Source of the DNA: Tritrichomonas musculus
Lineage: Eukaryota; Parabasalia; Tritrichomonadida; Tritrichomonadidae
Length of the DNA stretch: 64,000 nt
Direction: 5' to 3'
Assembly (NCBI GenBank): GCA_039105265.1
Contig: JAPFFF010000022.1
Coordinates: 1,550,001-1,614,000 of the forward strand
Shown here: piece after piece, positions 28,061 to 37,363 of the stretch
Position numbering within the stretch: the first letter of the stretch is position 1
How the letters are laid out: each line of letters begins with the position of its first letter
The notes under the pieces: model-generated
Databases searched by the model: none
Seen by the model: only the letters and a program-made list of their open reading frames with translations
Told to the model about the DNA's origin: nothing
Program-made: the position numbers and the translations under genes

Positions 28061-28082
28061 ACAAAATTAGAGAAATATATGG
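27922..28082. repeat. Perfect 28-bp inverted repeat
   Basis: Arms 27922-27949 (CCATATATTTCTCTAATTTT...) and 28055-28082 are exact reverse complements with about 105 nt between. The right arm covers the start codon of the AEYQ-repeat ORF. As with 5926-6004, a long perfect repeat straddles a gene start, which suggests a common mechanism such as hairpin template switching. Confidence 0.85.
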
Positions 28083-28085
28083 AAT

Positions 28086-28973
28086 TTATATGAAGAATTT
28101 TCTATTTTTAACAGAAGAATCTTTGATTTTTGTTCCTTGATAATATTGATTATTTATATATTTTTCGTCAAGTTTCGAAATATCTATGTCTGCTGGCTTA
28201 TTTTTTAAATCATTCATTTCTGTCTCTAAGGTTGTTATTTTAGCAATCCCTTCAGTAATTTGATCTGCAGTGGCATTTTTGTTTGTTCCTATAATTTTGA
28301 AAGTATTTGTCGCAAATCCGTCAAGATTCAAATGTTTTGTTTTATCTTCGAATTCTTTTATTTTAGCCGGTAATTGATTTTTGGTATAAGTTGTTGCTTG
28401 AACTATCTCAGTAGCTAAAGCATTTTCTCTTTCAGATATCCAAAAATCAAAATTTCCGCCTGGAAATCCAGTATCAGCAATATGTTGTGTTTTCTTTTGA
28501 AGTTCTGTAATATTTGTGTTTATTGCAGTAATTTCTTCTTTTGTAGCCAAATTTGATGTGTCTATAGGAGTGCCGGTTGCTGGGGGAGCATCTGGAACTT
28601 TTATTTTTTCGACCTCTTCTTTGATATCAACAATATCTTGACAAAGAGATTTTAAGTTTTTTTGTTGAATCGTTCTTGTAGTAGGAGCTTTTCCATCATC
28701 AAAATTCCAGACAATTTTTTCAGGAAATTGAAAATTTACCCCTGCATTGAAGTCGACATACCCATTAAACTCTGCCACTTTTTCTATATTATCAACAACC
28801 CATGATGGAGTATTTCCTTGAACATTTAAAATTCCTTTTGTTGTTAAATTTGTTGCTGTACCATTTTCGCTTTTCACAAATTTGGATTCATCTATAGTCC
28901 CTCCGCCGCCACCTCCTAAGCCAGCTCCATTAACTAATTTTTCAATATCTCTTGCTGAATATATACCAGTCAT
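28086..28973 (-). CDS. Fibre-like protein with poly-Gly hinge
   Basis: Start set at the ATG at 28973 (MTGIYSARDIEKLV). Residues 15-30 form a GLGGGGGG hinge; then a short beta section, a coiled coil (NLKSLCQDIVDIKEEVEKI), a Pro-rich linker, and two repeats of the type KT(Q/K)H(I/L)..(T/D)GF(P/A)..(N/T)F, each after a coiled-coil segment. The repeat occurs also in the neighbouring ORFs. This alternation is typical of trimeric virus fibres. Receptor or function unknown. Confidence 0.6.
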   Translation of the reverse strand: MTGIYSARDIEKLVNGAGLGGGGGGTIDESKFVKSENGTATNLTTKGILNVQGNTPSWVVDNIEKVAEFNGYVDFNAGVNFQFPEKIVWNFDDGKAPTTRTIQQKNLKSLCQDIVDIKEEVEKIKVPDAPPATGTPIDTSNLATKEEITAINTNITELQKKTQHIADTGFPGGNFDFWISERENALATEIVQATTYTKNQLPAKIKEFEDKTKHLNLDGFATNTFKIIGTNKNATADQITEGIAKITTLETEMNDLKNKPADIDISKLDEKYINNQYYQGTKIKDSSVKNRKFFI

Positions 28974-29015
28974 TTGTTTTCTTTTCAAAAAAATTTTTTT
29001 ATCCCACTATACTCT

Positions 29016-29510
29016 TTAATAAATTAATTTCAAAAACATTACAAAATCATCAGGAATTATAGTGTTTGTACCATCTCCTTTTCCGTCAGTAAACCAGACC
29101 TCAAATCCTTGTTTTCTATTACTATTTACTTTATATTTTCGATTATCATCCGGGACTTGCAAATTTGCATAATAAACTAAAAAATCACAATATTGGTCTC
29201 TTGGAACAAAGCTTGAATGAACTTCGACTTCTCCAGATATTGAACCATCTACGGTACATCTACAATATTGAAAAATTATATATTTATCTTTTTCGACATT
29301 ACTTGGAGAAACAAATTCTTGAGGATAATGAAAGATAAAGTGTTTATTGACTGGATTAAAAACAAAACCTCTTGATTTAAGACAATCTACAGTTTGTGTT
29401 TCTAATTCTTTTTGATTTAATTTCCATCCTCTAATAGGGAAATAAGTCTTATCAGCGCCTGTTTGGACATTTATATCGGGGTTTATATTATACGAAATAA
29501 TTCTTGACAT
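29016..29510 (-). CDS. Beta-rich putative virion protein, 164 aa
   Basis: Start chosen at the ATG at 29510 (MSRIISYNINPDI) because the upstream extension overlaps the adjacent capsid locus and is low-complexity. The product is beta-rich with regularly spaced aromatic residues and few charged runs, consistent with a single jelly-roll or knob domain. Immediately downstream of the two MCP copies on the same strand. It may be a capsid cement, penton-associated or fibre-base protein. Not recognised with certainty. Confidence 0.5.
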   Translation of the reverse strand: MSRIISYNINPDINVQTGADKTYFPIRGWKLNQKELETQTVDCLKSRGFVFNPVNKHFIFHYPQEFVSPSNVEKDKYIIFQYCRCTVDGSISGEVEVHSSFVPRDQYCDFLVYYANLQVPDDNRKYKVNSNRKQGFEVWFTDGKGDGTNTIIPDDFVMFLKLIY

Positions 29511-29541
29511 TTTTTTACAAAAAAAAATATATATAATATCT

Positions 29542-31257
29542 TTATTCATACCCAATAGGGACTCCATCCTTATGATATTCTACTCCATTTTCTACAGACC
29601 AAGACCAGTATGTATCTGAACATATCCACATTTCTGGAGGAGGTAATTGAGGTTGATTATCTGTTGGAGTTCCTTTTTCATCTGTCTCAGGATATAAATA
29701 TGTATCATTTTTCTCTAATCTAACATTTTCTCCAACATCGATTCTATCACCATGAAATTCAATTTTTACTCCTCGACATCCTGTATCAATACCATCAAAA
29801 ACATATCCAGCATTACTTCTTTCTAACTGGAAATTTAAGCCAAAACTAGTATTGTCAAAAGTGCCGGAATAAAATCTTTTTAAAGAATGGTCATATACAT
29901 TATTTAATGGTCTAGAGATAGATTCCATTAACTCATTTGTAGCTTCTATACCATCTAATTCATTCGCATAAAGCTAATATTGAACAAATCGGCCATCCCA
30001 GGTATTTTCAAATTCTTGTTGAGGATAAACTTTTTTATCAATTTGGAGCTGGACATTTTTATACATAGGATTTTGATAACAGGTAATATCACTATAATGT
30101 CTTGGAAACATCATTGTTATATTTGTAGCATTCCTCAAAGGAACAATTTTTGAACAGACAATTCCTTTTTCTGTATGTTTTTGCTCAAAAATATGTCTTG
30201 TTAATTCTTGTGCTGGAATATACATTTCTTGATTAAAAGTAGTCATTAATTCATCTACAACCTCTGGTTTGACTCCAAAGCCGAAACAATTTGTTCTTCC
30301 TTTCATTATCATAGGCTTCTTATTTTGATTTACTATCAAAGCATTAGTTAAAACGTTTATCTTATTTACCTCGCTAGGATTGACAGGAACTGACGCTACA
30401 ATTATTCCTTCTTGACCTATTTGATAAAATCTTTTAGGGATTTTTGGAGCGCCTCTCATATCAGGAATTGCTGATTCATTTTCCCAAAAACTTTTCAAAT
30501 CAGCGACATTTTCAAGAGGGACCTGGCACCAAACTAGGCCGTCTAAAGATGTTCGTATTTCTTCTACAATTTCTCCGATAAGAGCATTAGGATAGAGTCT
30601 CCATGTCTGAAGAACAAGCTGGTCTGTGAAAGGAATAATTAATTCCATTTTTATCGGAACCCAGCTTCTTTTTTTATCTGCTGTCCATGCTAACTTTTCT
30701 AAAGGAATATAACAACCATAGACATTGGGCGACATATTTTCGACATTTTCCCAAAGAGAATGAGAATGAGGACTTGTTATTTTTGTATCGCGAGTTCTAA
30801 TAGAATTATAAGCAAAAGACTCTCTTATCATCTCATTTTGATAGTATTCTGAGATTAATTTTCCATCACAAAAGAAACGACATTCTGATATGATTTCGAC
30901 AGCATCTTTAAAACCAACAAATATTTGATTTATTTGATATTTATCTCTTGGAGTTTCGGCTTGAAACCACCAGCCTTTGTGCCATTCTTTGTCTAAACCT
31001 ACCTCAAACTCAATCTCCATAGATATGAAACTTTTTTCGATTTGAGATATTGTATGATTTGGATGTGTCAGCATAATATGAGTTTTTTCTCCTATCGGCA
31101 AAGGAATATCTTTTTCATGAAATTCTTCAGAAAATGTTGAAAAAGTATTATCGCCACTATTAAATTGAAGCAAAAGTCTCATATCATGTTCAAAAAAGCC
31201 AGTAATATCTCCTTCATTCATTCCTGTGTTTTTCTTTCGAGCGTTCTCAAAGGTCAT
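29542..31257 (-). pseudogene. Second copy of the major capsid protein gene
   Basis: The encoded segments match the intact MCP at 31290-33209 from start (MTF/MTY-A..., RNSGDNTFS) to end (FDNTSFG(L/I)NFQLER, CSDTYW(S/T)WSV, GY E-end). Shared interior blocks include VGFKDAVEIISE, NEM(I/V)RESFAYN, PFTDQLVLQ(T/A)WRLYPN. It is a tandem duplicate, clearly diverged, and looks broken (about one break). The duplicated pair suggests two capsid variants once existed. Confidence 0.8.
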
Positions 31258-31289
31258 TTTTGTTATTCAAAAAAATAATAATATACTTT

Positions 31290-33209
31290 TTACTCATAAC
31301 CAGCAGGAATACCTCTTTGATAATATCGAACTCCATCTTGAACTGACCAAGTCCAGTATGTATCTGAGCATACCCACAATTCTGGAGGTGGAGGAGATGA
31401 TTTTTCACTAATTCTTGGAAAAGTTAAATCTGCTTTTTGGTCTGGATGCCATAAAACATCTCCTTCGTTGGCATTACCTGTATTTTGAGATTCTCCTCTA
31501 AAGTCGATAGTTACGGTATGACTTCCAGTATCAATACCATCAAAAACATAGCCAGCATTGCCTCTTTCTAACTGGAAGTTAATTCCGAAACTAGTATTGT
31601 CAAATGGAGCTGTAATAATCCTCTTTCCTTCTTTAGGGTCTAATGCAGATAAAAGTTGAGAACCGGTCATGTCTCCAGTGGTATATTCAAGAGTTAATGG
31701 ACGAGATATTGATTCAACAAATTCTTGGGTAGGTTCTATCATACCATCTAATTCATTAGCCATAAGCTGATATTGAACAAATCGACCATCCCAAGTATTA
31801 TTCCATTCTGTTTCTGGATATGATTTCTTATTAACGATTAATTTGACATTTTTATATCCGATATTTTGAAAAACTGTACAGTCTTCAGAATGGAAAGGAA
31901 ACATAACTGTTATGTTTGTAGCATTCCTCAAAGGTATTGTCTTTGATTGTTTAAATCCAGAATGGTCAGGATGACCTTCGAATTGATGTCTTGTTAATTC
32001 TTGTGCTGGAATAATTATTGGTTCATTGAGGGTTTCCATCAAGGCCTGAATAACATCTGGCTTAATACCAAAGCCTGCACAATTTGTTTTGCATTGCCGA
32101 ATTTCACAGGAATTATCATTGACTTTCAGAGTTGCTTGAGCGACAGTATACATAATCGTTCTTTGTGTTGTTATATTGGCCCTTGCAAGTCCTGGCATTG
32201 TAGAAATTCCAAAATATGTGTGGTTTGCCACCTTGGCATCAACATGGATTCCAAACTCTTTATCAACAGCAGCACAAGTCTTTGCTTCGTTCACGATAAT
32301 TGCTGGATTATTTATCTGAACAAAATGATTTGTTATTGGAAGAAAGTCGGGAGTTCCATACTCTACGGCCTTTGTATTCATTGTCCAAAACTTTTTGACT
32401 TCAGCAACGTGTTTAGGATGAACCTGGCACCAAACTAAGCCGTTTAAGGCAAATTTGATTTCTTCTTCCATTTCTCCTAAAATTCTATTTGGATAAAGCC
32501 TCCAAGCCTGAAGAACAAGCTGGTCTGTGAATGGAATACATAATTTTATTTCGACATCAACTTTCTTGTTTGGAACAAATTTTGCACAACCTGGATCGGC
32601 GGCATTGATTTTGAGATCGTCATCTTTTCTGGGGACTTCATCTCCTGACCTTGCAGCAAAGAATTTTTCCAATGGAATATAACAACCACAAACATTTGGA
32701 GACATCATACAGACATCTTCCCAAAGAGAATTAGAATGTGGATTAGCTTTTTTGGCATCTTTTCCTCGAATACAGTTATATGCAAAAGACTCTCTGACCA
32801 TTTCATTTTGATGATAATTATCGACTAACCTTCCATCGACCCAGAAAAATGCTTCAGAAATTATTTCGACAGCATCTTTAAATCCAACAAAGATATATTG
32901 TAAATGCCTATGAGCTTTGTCATAATATAAATGGCCTGGACCATCTAATTCGAGATTTAATTTTAAGGTAATTTCAATAAAGCCTTTCTCAATTTGAGAC
33001 ATAGTATGAGCTGAATGAGTCATTCGAATTTTCGTTTTTGTGTTTAATCTAACTGGTTCATCTTTATCATGGCAGTTTTCTTGAACGATAGAAAAGGTAT
33101 TATCTCCGCTGTTTCTTTGAATCAAATTCCTCAATTTATCATTGAAAAAGTTTAAAACATCTCCTTCATCGTTTCCACGATTCTGATATTGCACGTTTGC
33201 GTAGGTCAT
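31290..33209 (-). CDS. Major capsid protein (double jelly-roll type, putative)
   Basis: 639 residues from the ATG at 33209; a longer frame upstream is ignored because the tandem copy begins at the matching Met and the extra part is hydrophobic non-homologous leader. Beta-rich throughout; blocks VGFKDAVEIISE, RESFAYNCIRG, PFTDQLVLQAWRLYPN and ITVMFPFHSED recall MCPs described for Polintons. Two halves of similar size fit a double jelly roll forming pseudo-hexameric capsomers. It lies beside an amphipathic virion peptide gene, with protease, ATPase and minor capsid gene elsewhere in the element. Fold prediction would be decisive; family call from context and pattern. Confidence 0.75.
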   Translation of the reverse strand: MTYANVQYQNRGNDEGDVLNFFNDKLRNLIQRNSGDNTFSIVQENCHDKDEPVRLNTKTKIRMTHSAHTMSQIEKGFIEITLKLNLELDGPGHLYYDKAHRHLQYIFVGFKDAVEIISEAFFWVDGRLVDNYHQNEMVRESFAYNCIRGKDAKKANPHSNSLWEDVCMMSPNVCGCYIPLEKFFAARSGDEVPRKDDDLKINAADPGCAKFVPNKKVDVEIKLCIPFTDQLVLQAWRLYPNRILGEMEEEIKFALNGLVWCQVHPKHVAEVKKFWTMNTKAVEYGTPDFLPITNHFVQINNPAIIVNEAKTCAAVDKEFGIHVDAKVANHTYFGISTMPGLARANITTQRTIMYTVAQATLKVNDNSCEIRQCKTNCAGFGIKPDVIQALMETLNEPIIIPAQELTRHQFEGHPDHSGFKQSKTIPLRNATNITVMFPFHSEDCTVFQNIGYKNVKLIVNKKSYPETEWNNTWDGRFVQYQLMANELDGMIEPTQEFVESISRPLTLEYTTGDMTGSQLLSALDPKEGKRIITAPFDNTSFGINFQLERGNAGYVFDGIDTGSHTVTIDFRGESQNTGNANEGDVLWHPDQKADLTFPRISEKSSPPPPELWVCSDTYWTWSVQDGVRYYQRGIPAGYE

Positions 33210-33290
33210 TTTATTTCTCAGTAAATAAAAAAATAAAACCCAGAATTCTTTTTTATCATCTATGAATACATTTTTTTTACTTCCAGTAAA
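33210..33290. promoter_or_regulatory. Divergent promoter between MCP and MAFG-4
   Basis: The 81-bp spacer between the MCP (minus) and MAFG-4 (plus) starts is A/T-rich and contains TTTTTTATCATCTATGAATA, a weaker version of the leader shared by the other MAFG genes. Two late structural genes from one short spacer suggests coordinated expression. Confidence 0.45.
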
Positions 33291-33602
33291 ATGGCTTTTG
33301 GATCTTTCGGAAAGAAAATCAAAGAGGGATGGAATAAAGTTAAGCAATGGGGTAAAAATACTATAGAGAAAGTAGGAAATGTTGTTAGAAAAGTCGGTTC
33401 GACAGCAGGAAATATTGCTGGACAAGTCGGAGATAACCTTGGGAGAGTCGGAGAATTTGTAGGAGGTTTTGCTCCAGAATTAGGTCAGACAATAGGAGAT
33501 ATAGGAGGTACTATCGGCAAAATAGGAGGTATAGCTTCTGATGTAGCAAGAAGAATCCCTACGTCAAATGACGGGCCTAATATAACAAAATTTAAGGTTT
33601 AA
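33291..33602 (+). CDS. MAFG-family amphipathic virion protein 4 (103 aa)
   Basis: Begins MAFGSFGKKIKEGWNKVKQW, a basic amphipathic helix, then alternates Gly and hydrophobics every 3-4 residues (GQVGDNLGRVGEFVGG, DIGGTIGKIGGIASDV) to the end. This looks membrane-active or capsid-lining, similar in style to adenovirus VI/X-type cement and lytic peptides. It is divergent from the MCP gene. The longest member of the four-ORF MAFG family in this window and the one most likely functional. Role is inference from composition and position. Confidence 0.65.
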   Translation: MAFGSFGKKIKEGWNKVKQWGKNTIEKVGNVVRKVGSTAGNIAGQVGDNLGRVGEFVGGFAPELGQTIGDIGGTIGKIGGIASDVARRIPTSNDGPNITKFKV

Positions 33603-33610
33603 ACCCTGAT

Positions 33611-33745
33611 TTAAGAATACATTTTCATCCATATTTCATCATCTAATGGAGGTTCTTTTGGAGGGACAATTTTCATTATACGAATTCCTAAGTTAAAGAA
33701 TTCGATAATTACTAAGCATCCTAACAAAATATTTGTTATAATCAT
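33611..33745 (-). CDS. 44-aa single-pass membrane peptide
   Basis: A short ORF: N-terminal hydrophobic helix of about 20 residues (IITNILLGCLVIIEFFNLGI), a basic stop (RIMK), then a Pro/Glu/Asp cytosolic-type tail with Trp. It fits tightly between the MAFG-4 gene (convergent, stops 9 bp apart) and the 33782 gene. The clear TM-plus-tail design and snug fit support a real gene. Possible virion membrane or entry peptide; unknown family. Confidence 0.5.
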   Translation of the reverse strand: MIITNILLGCLVIIEFFNLGIRIMKIVPPKEPPLDDEIWMKMYS

Positions 33746-33781
33746 CTTTAAATCGCGATAATTATTTTTATTTTTTTTTAA

Positions 33782-34198
33782 ATGAATGTGAATATTATTG
33801 AGCCAATTAAAAATTTTATAAAAGAGTTTAATACTATAGACGAATTCAACGCCTTTTATTCACTACATAAGGACGAAATGGATGCCTTAACAACACACAA
33901 ATTAAATAAAATGTATTCTGTAAAAGGGTATAGAATCACTAAAATAAAAGGAGTTTTGATGCTAAAAAGATGGGATACTTCAAAGAATGACGAAGAAGAG
34001 AAAATCAAGGAAGAGATAACAAATGCTTCGACCTGAGCTAAAGAAGTCGATGAATATGTCCGAAATGATTTAAGTAAAAAGATTGAAAATCTCAGTGTTT
34101 ATAGTCAGCAAATCGAGAACATATATGACGAAATTAAAAAATTAAAAATAGAAAATTCTTCATATAAATTCCAATATGAAAAAATGAAAAAAGATTAA
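33782..34198 (+). pseudogene. Helical small gene interrupted by a DNA transposon
   Basis: Starts MNVNIIEPIKNFIKEFNTID; helical, charged, coiled-coil-like. The locus is interrupted at its downstream part by the TTAA-flanked element 34199-36305, and related helical coding sequence (DEIKNDFRKIKSTVNDIIDYL) follows the insertion at 36310-36405. It looks broken (about two breaks including the insertion). Function not recognised. Confidence 0.6.
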
Positions 34199-36305
34199 GG
34201 GTGCACTTTAAACGGTCGCCATGAAAAATATAAATATCTTTACATATATAATGAATTAATTGCCATAAATAGAATATTTATTTGTTATTCTTTTTATATT
34301 AATTATTAAAAGAGTTTAATGCCAATATATGAAATATTACAAAAATAAAATATTCAAATTTCATGTAAAATCAAAAATTTGAAAATTCGCTCTTTAAAAA
34401 TCTTTGTAATCCGATATACATTAACATATTAAAATTTGAGAGAATAAGGTTTAAATCATAAGCCCCTCTATTAAAAATAAAGATTTTAAAAAATATTAAA
34501 ATATACGTTAGATAGTTATCTATTTTTAGAAGGTAATGTTAACCAAAATCATAAACGTACGAAAAATTATAAAATCACTGCAAACTTTTTTGTGATGAAT
34601 AAAAAAAAATTAGATTCAATTTATCATATTTACCATCACTTCAACGACAAATATCACGTTCGTTCTCGTAAAACCACACAAAAAAAAGATATCAAATATT
34701 GATGCTGAAAACTTTTTTTGATAAAACTTTGTAAATCAGCATATTTTTATATTATAATTAATTTGTTATAATTATGAGAAAATACATTAAGTAGATATTG
34801 CTGAGAAGAAAAATTTGAAAAAAAACGTATTTGCTTTATAAGTTTTTTTATAGTTTATTTAATCAAATGTAATATTGACAAATCGATTTAATATTAATTA
34901 AAGTTTTCTTTTAGTATAAAAGAACTATTTTTCGTGCTGATGATTGTCGAAATATGATGTCAATCAGCATGTCAAAAATAATATTTTTAAGCTTACTCTC
35001 TTTACATCTCTTCTAAATTTCGCATAACTTTAATAAAAAGGTAAAAATTAAGCAAAATATTAAGGCATAAAGGTCTCTATTCAAAATAAATGATACAAAA
35101 TTTTAACATCAAAATTATATTTATTTTAATAGTATCATTCAACATTTATATATTTTTCTGCATTTATATCTTCGTATTATTCAATATTTTTAGCATCAAC
35201 TTTTTTATCCTCTTCTTCATCTTTTTTTGATTCTTTTTTTTTTTTCCGCCATTTTTTTGTTATTAAAAGTTTAATCAAAATCTTATTTGAAATAAAATTT
35301 ATCATAAATTTCCTCTTTAATTCTATTTTAATATCATCGATACATGATGAATCATATAATTTATTTATGTAAAACGTCGTTTTGGTGTAAAAAAATTGAA
35401 TCATTTTATTTTGAATAGAGGCCTTTATGCCTTAATATTTTGCTTAATTTTTACCTTTTTATTAAAGTTATGCGAAATTTAGAAGAGATGTAAAGAGAGT
35501 AAGCTTAAAAATATTATTTTTGACATGCTGATTGACATCATATTTCGACAATCATCAGCACGAAAAATAGTTCTTTTATACTAAAAGAAAACTTTAATTA
35601 ATATTAAATCGATTTGTCAATATTACATTTGATTAAATAAACTATAAAAAAACTTATAAAGCAAATACGTTTTTTTTCAAATTTTTCTTCTCAGCAATAT
35701 CTACTTAATGTATTTTCTCATAATTATAACAAATTAATTATAATATAAAAATATGCTGATTTACAAAGTTTTATCAAAAAAAGTTTTCAGCATCAATATT
35801 TGATATCTTTTTTTTGTGTGGTTTTACGAGAACGAACGTGATATTTGTCGTTGAAGTGATGGTAAATATGATAAATTGAATCTAATTTTTTTTTATTCAT
35901 CACAAAAAAGTTTGCAGTGATTTTATAATTTTTCGTACGTTTATGATTTTGGTTAACATTACCTTCTAAAAATAGATAACTATCTAACGTATATTTTAAT
36001 ATTTTTTAAAATCTTTATTTTTAATAGAGGGGCTCATGATTTAAACTTTAATTTCTTATTATATTTAAATAAACAATAATAATAATCATATAAAAATGTA
36101 TTTACTAAAATTTTTAAAGATATCATATCTACATCTGCATTTCCACATGATTTTCGCTTTACATAATCCCAAAATGCTTATTATAGTTTGTGTGTTTGCA
36201 ATAATTACAATATTTTAAAAATAATTGCTTATATTTACCAAAATCAAGCATTTTTATAGTGTTATGATATGACCATTTAACCTCTCAAATCAGTGGAGTA
36301 CACCC
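34199..36305. mobile_element. TTAA-flanked DNA transposon (non-autonomous)
   Basis: Flanked by TTAA at 34195-34198 and 36306-36309. The ends are inverted: GGGTGCACT at the left, and the right end reads GGGTGTACT on the opposite strand. TTAA duplication is the hallmark of piggyBac-type transposition, although the terminal bases are not the commonest for that family. It carries no transposase; its interior is mostly the foldback repeat 34449-36046. It sits inside a coding region of the virus-like element, so it is younger than that element. Confidence 0.75.
34449..36046. repeat. Foldback: ~645-bp near-perfect inverted arms
   Basis: Arms 34449-35093 and 35401-36046 are near-identical reverse complements, both starting GTTTAAATCAT(A/G)AGCCCC at their outer ends, around a 307-bp centre. 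The centre holds only a low-complexity 75-codon minus-strand frame (35177-35404) and a hydrophobic plus-strand frame, neither convincing. Few mismatches imply recent origin or ongoing conversion. It could be an independent foldback element inserted in the TTAA transposon or the transposon's own subterminal structure. Confidence 0.9.
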
Positions 36306-36435
36306 TTAAGACAGCTCAATAGATGAGATAAAAAATGATTTCCGAAAAATAAAAAGTACAGTCAACGATATCATCGACTATCTAAATGGAAATAAAAAAC
36401 AATAAAAATTTTAAGAAAAATTGAAGTATTTTTAT

Positions 36436-36538
36436 TTACTTATCTTCTTTTGGTTTTTCTTTTTTTGTATCATCATTCTTTTGGTCCTTGATAGGCAAGA
36501 AGTCTTGAATAACTTCATTTAGGTTAATGTTGCGGATA
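36436..36538 (-). pseudogene. 3' coding remnant left of the hAT element
   Basis: A minus-strand frame running from the left edge of the hAT transposon to a stop at 36436 encodes a short acidic/basic tail (NLNEVIQDFLPIKDQKND, then a Lys/Glu-rich end). Protein-like composition that stops being coding exactly at the transposon edge suggests a gene interrupted by the insertion. Parent product unknown. Confidence 0.5.
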
Positions 36539-37014
36539 AGCCCAATAGTATTTTAAAAAATAGCCCAAACATCCCAATTTTTTTATAAAAATGCCCCAAA
36601 AAAATGTAACCATTTTATTAAGAAAACGATATTATATATATAAATATCATTTTATTTTTTTAAAATAGTGTCAATATATCATCAATATGTCTAATTATGA
36701 TACACTTCCAATCAAAGCTTTGTTTATCAAATTTTAAATATCATATAATATTATTTTATTTAAATGAGTGTTAATTTGGTCTATTTAGTACAATTGCTAA
36801 AATTTTAAAAATACATTAGGTTCGAAACAAGTTAGATTAATTTTTTTATTTATCGAAATAAATAGTTAGCCATGTGAATATGGTTAGGAATAAATTGTAA
36901 AAAATAATGGATTTAAATAATATATTTAAAAAAACTTAGAAAAAATATCAAACTTGGAAATTTTAATAAAATTATCTTTTTTATTCATTATATTTATATC
37001 AGATTCATTTATTA

Positions 37015-37215
37015 TTAGGCTGGAACCAATTGACAAACATGTAGTTTGTTATTTTGTAAATTTGTTTTCAAAATATCAACTCTAGTATGATAACAGCATT
37101 TGTATTTAATTCCGTTTTGATTTGTATAATAACATTGGCAAGCAACTTGCTTTGAGGCACATTTTGGGTCCTTGTAAATCAAATAAGGTCTAGGATCACC
37201 AGCAAAGTAGGTCAT
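37015..37215 (-). CDS. BED-like zinc-finger fragment (hAT-derived), 66 aa
   Basis: MTYFAGDPRPYLIYKDP..., CQCYYTNQNG, YKCCYHTRVD, LHVCQ parallels the N-terminal ORF at 38977-39291 (MMYFEGDPRPYLRFKKNP, CKCKFIDQQG, FMCNYEKRIDHH). It encodes the DNA-binding finger only and stops soon after it. It lies downstream of the transposase in the same orientation, so it is either a remnant of a second hAT copy or a duplicated finger exon. Such a finger-only product could act as a competitor of the transposase; inference. Confidence 0.6.
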   Translation of the reverse strand: MTYFAGDPRPYLIYKDPKCASKQVACQCYYTNQNGIKYKCCYHTRVDILKTNLQNNKLHVCQLVPA

Positions 37216-37363
37216 GATTAAAAATGTTTTACTCTTTTCAAATATTGAATGGAATTGGTCTTATAAACATTGATCGTCTAATTTTTTCTCAAAAAGAAGG
37301 ATATAAAATATTAATGTTTTATTATCAAAATAATATATATATAAATTTTGTAGAGAAAATTAT

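Noticed and set aside
29016-29510. Calling the 164-aa beta-rich protein the penton
   Set aside because: The 245-aa protein at 57386 fits the minor-capsid pattern better; the 164-aa protein is left as unassigned.
35177-35404. 75-codon minus-strand ORF in the foldback centre
   Set aside because: Low-complexity Lys/Ile-rich, starts exactly at the arm border, no protein-like pattern or homologous partner in the window.
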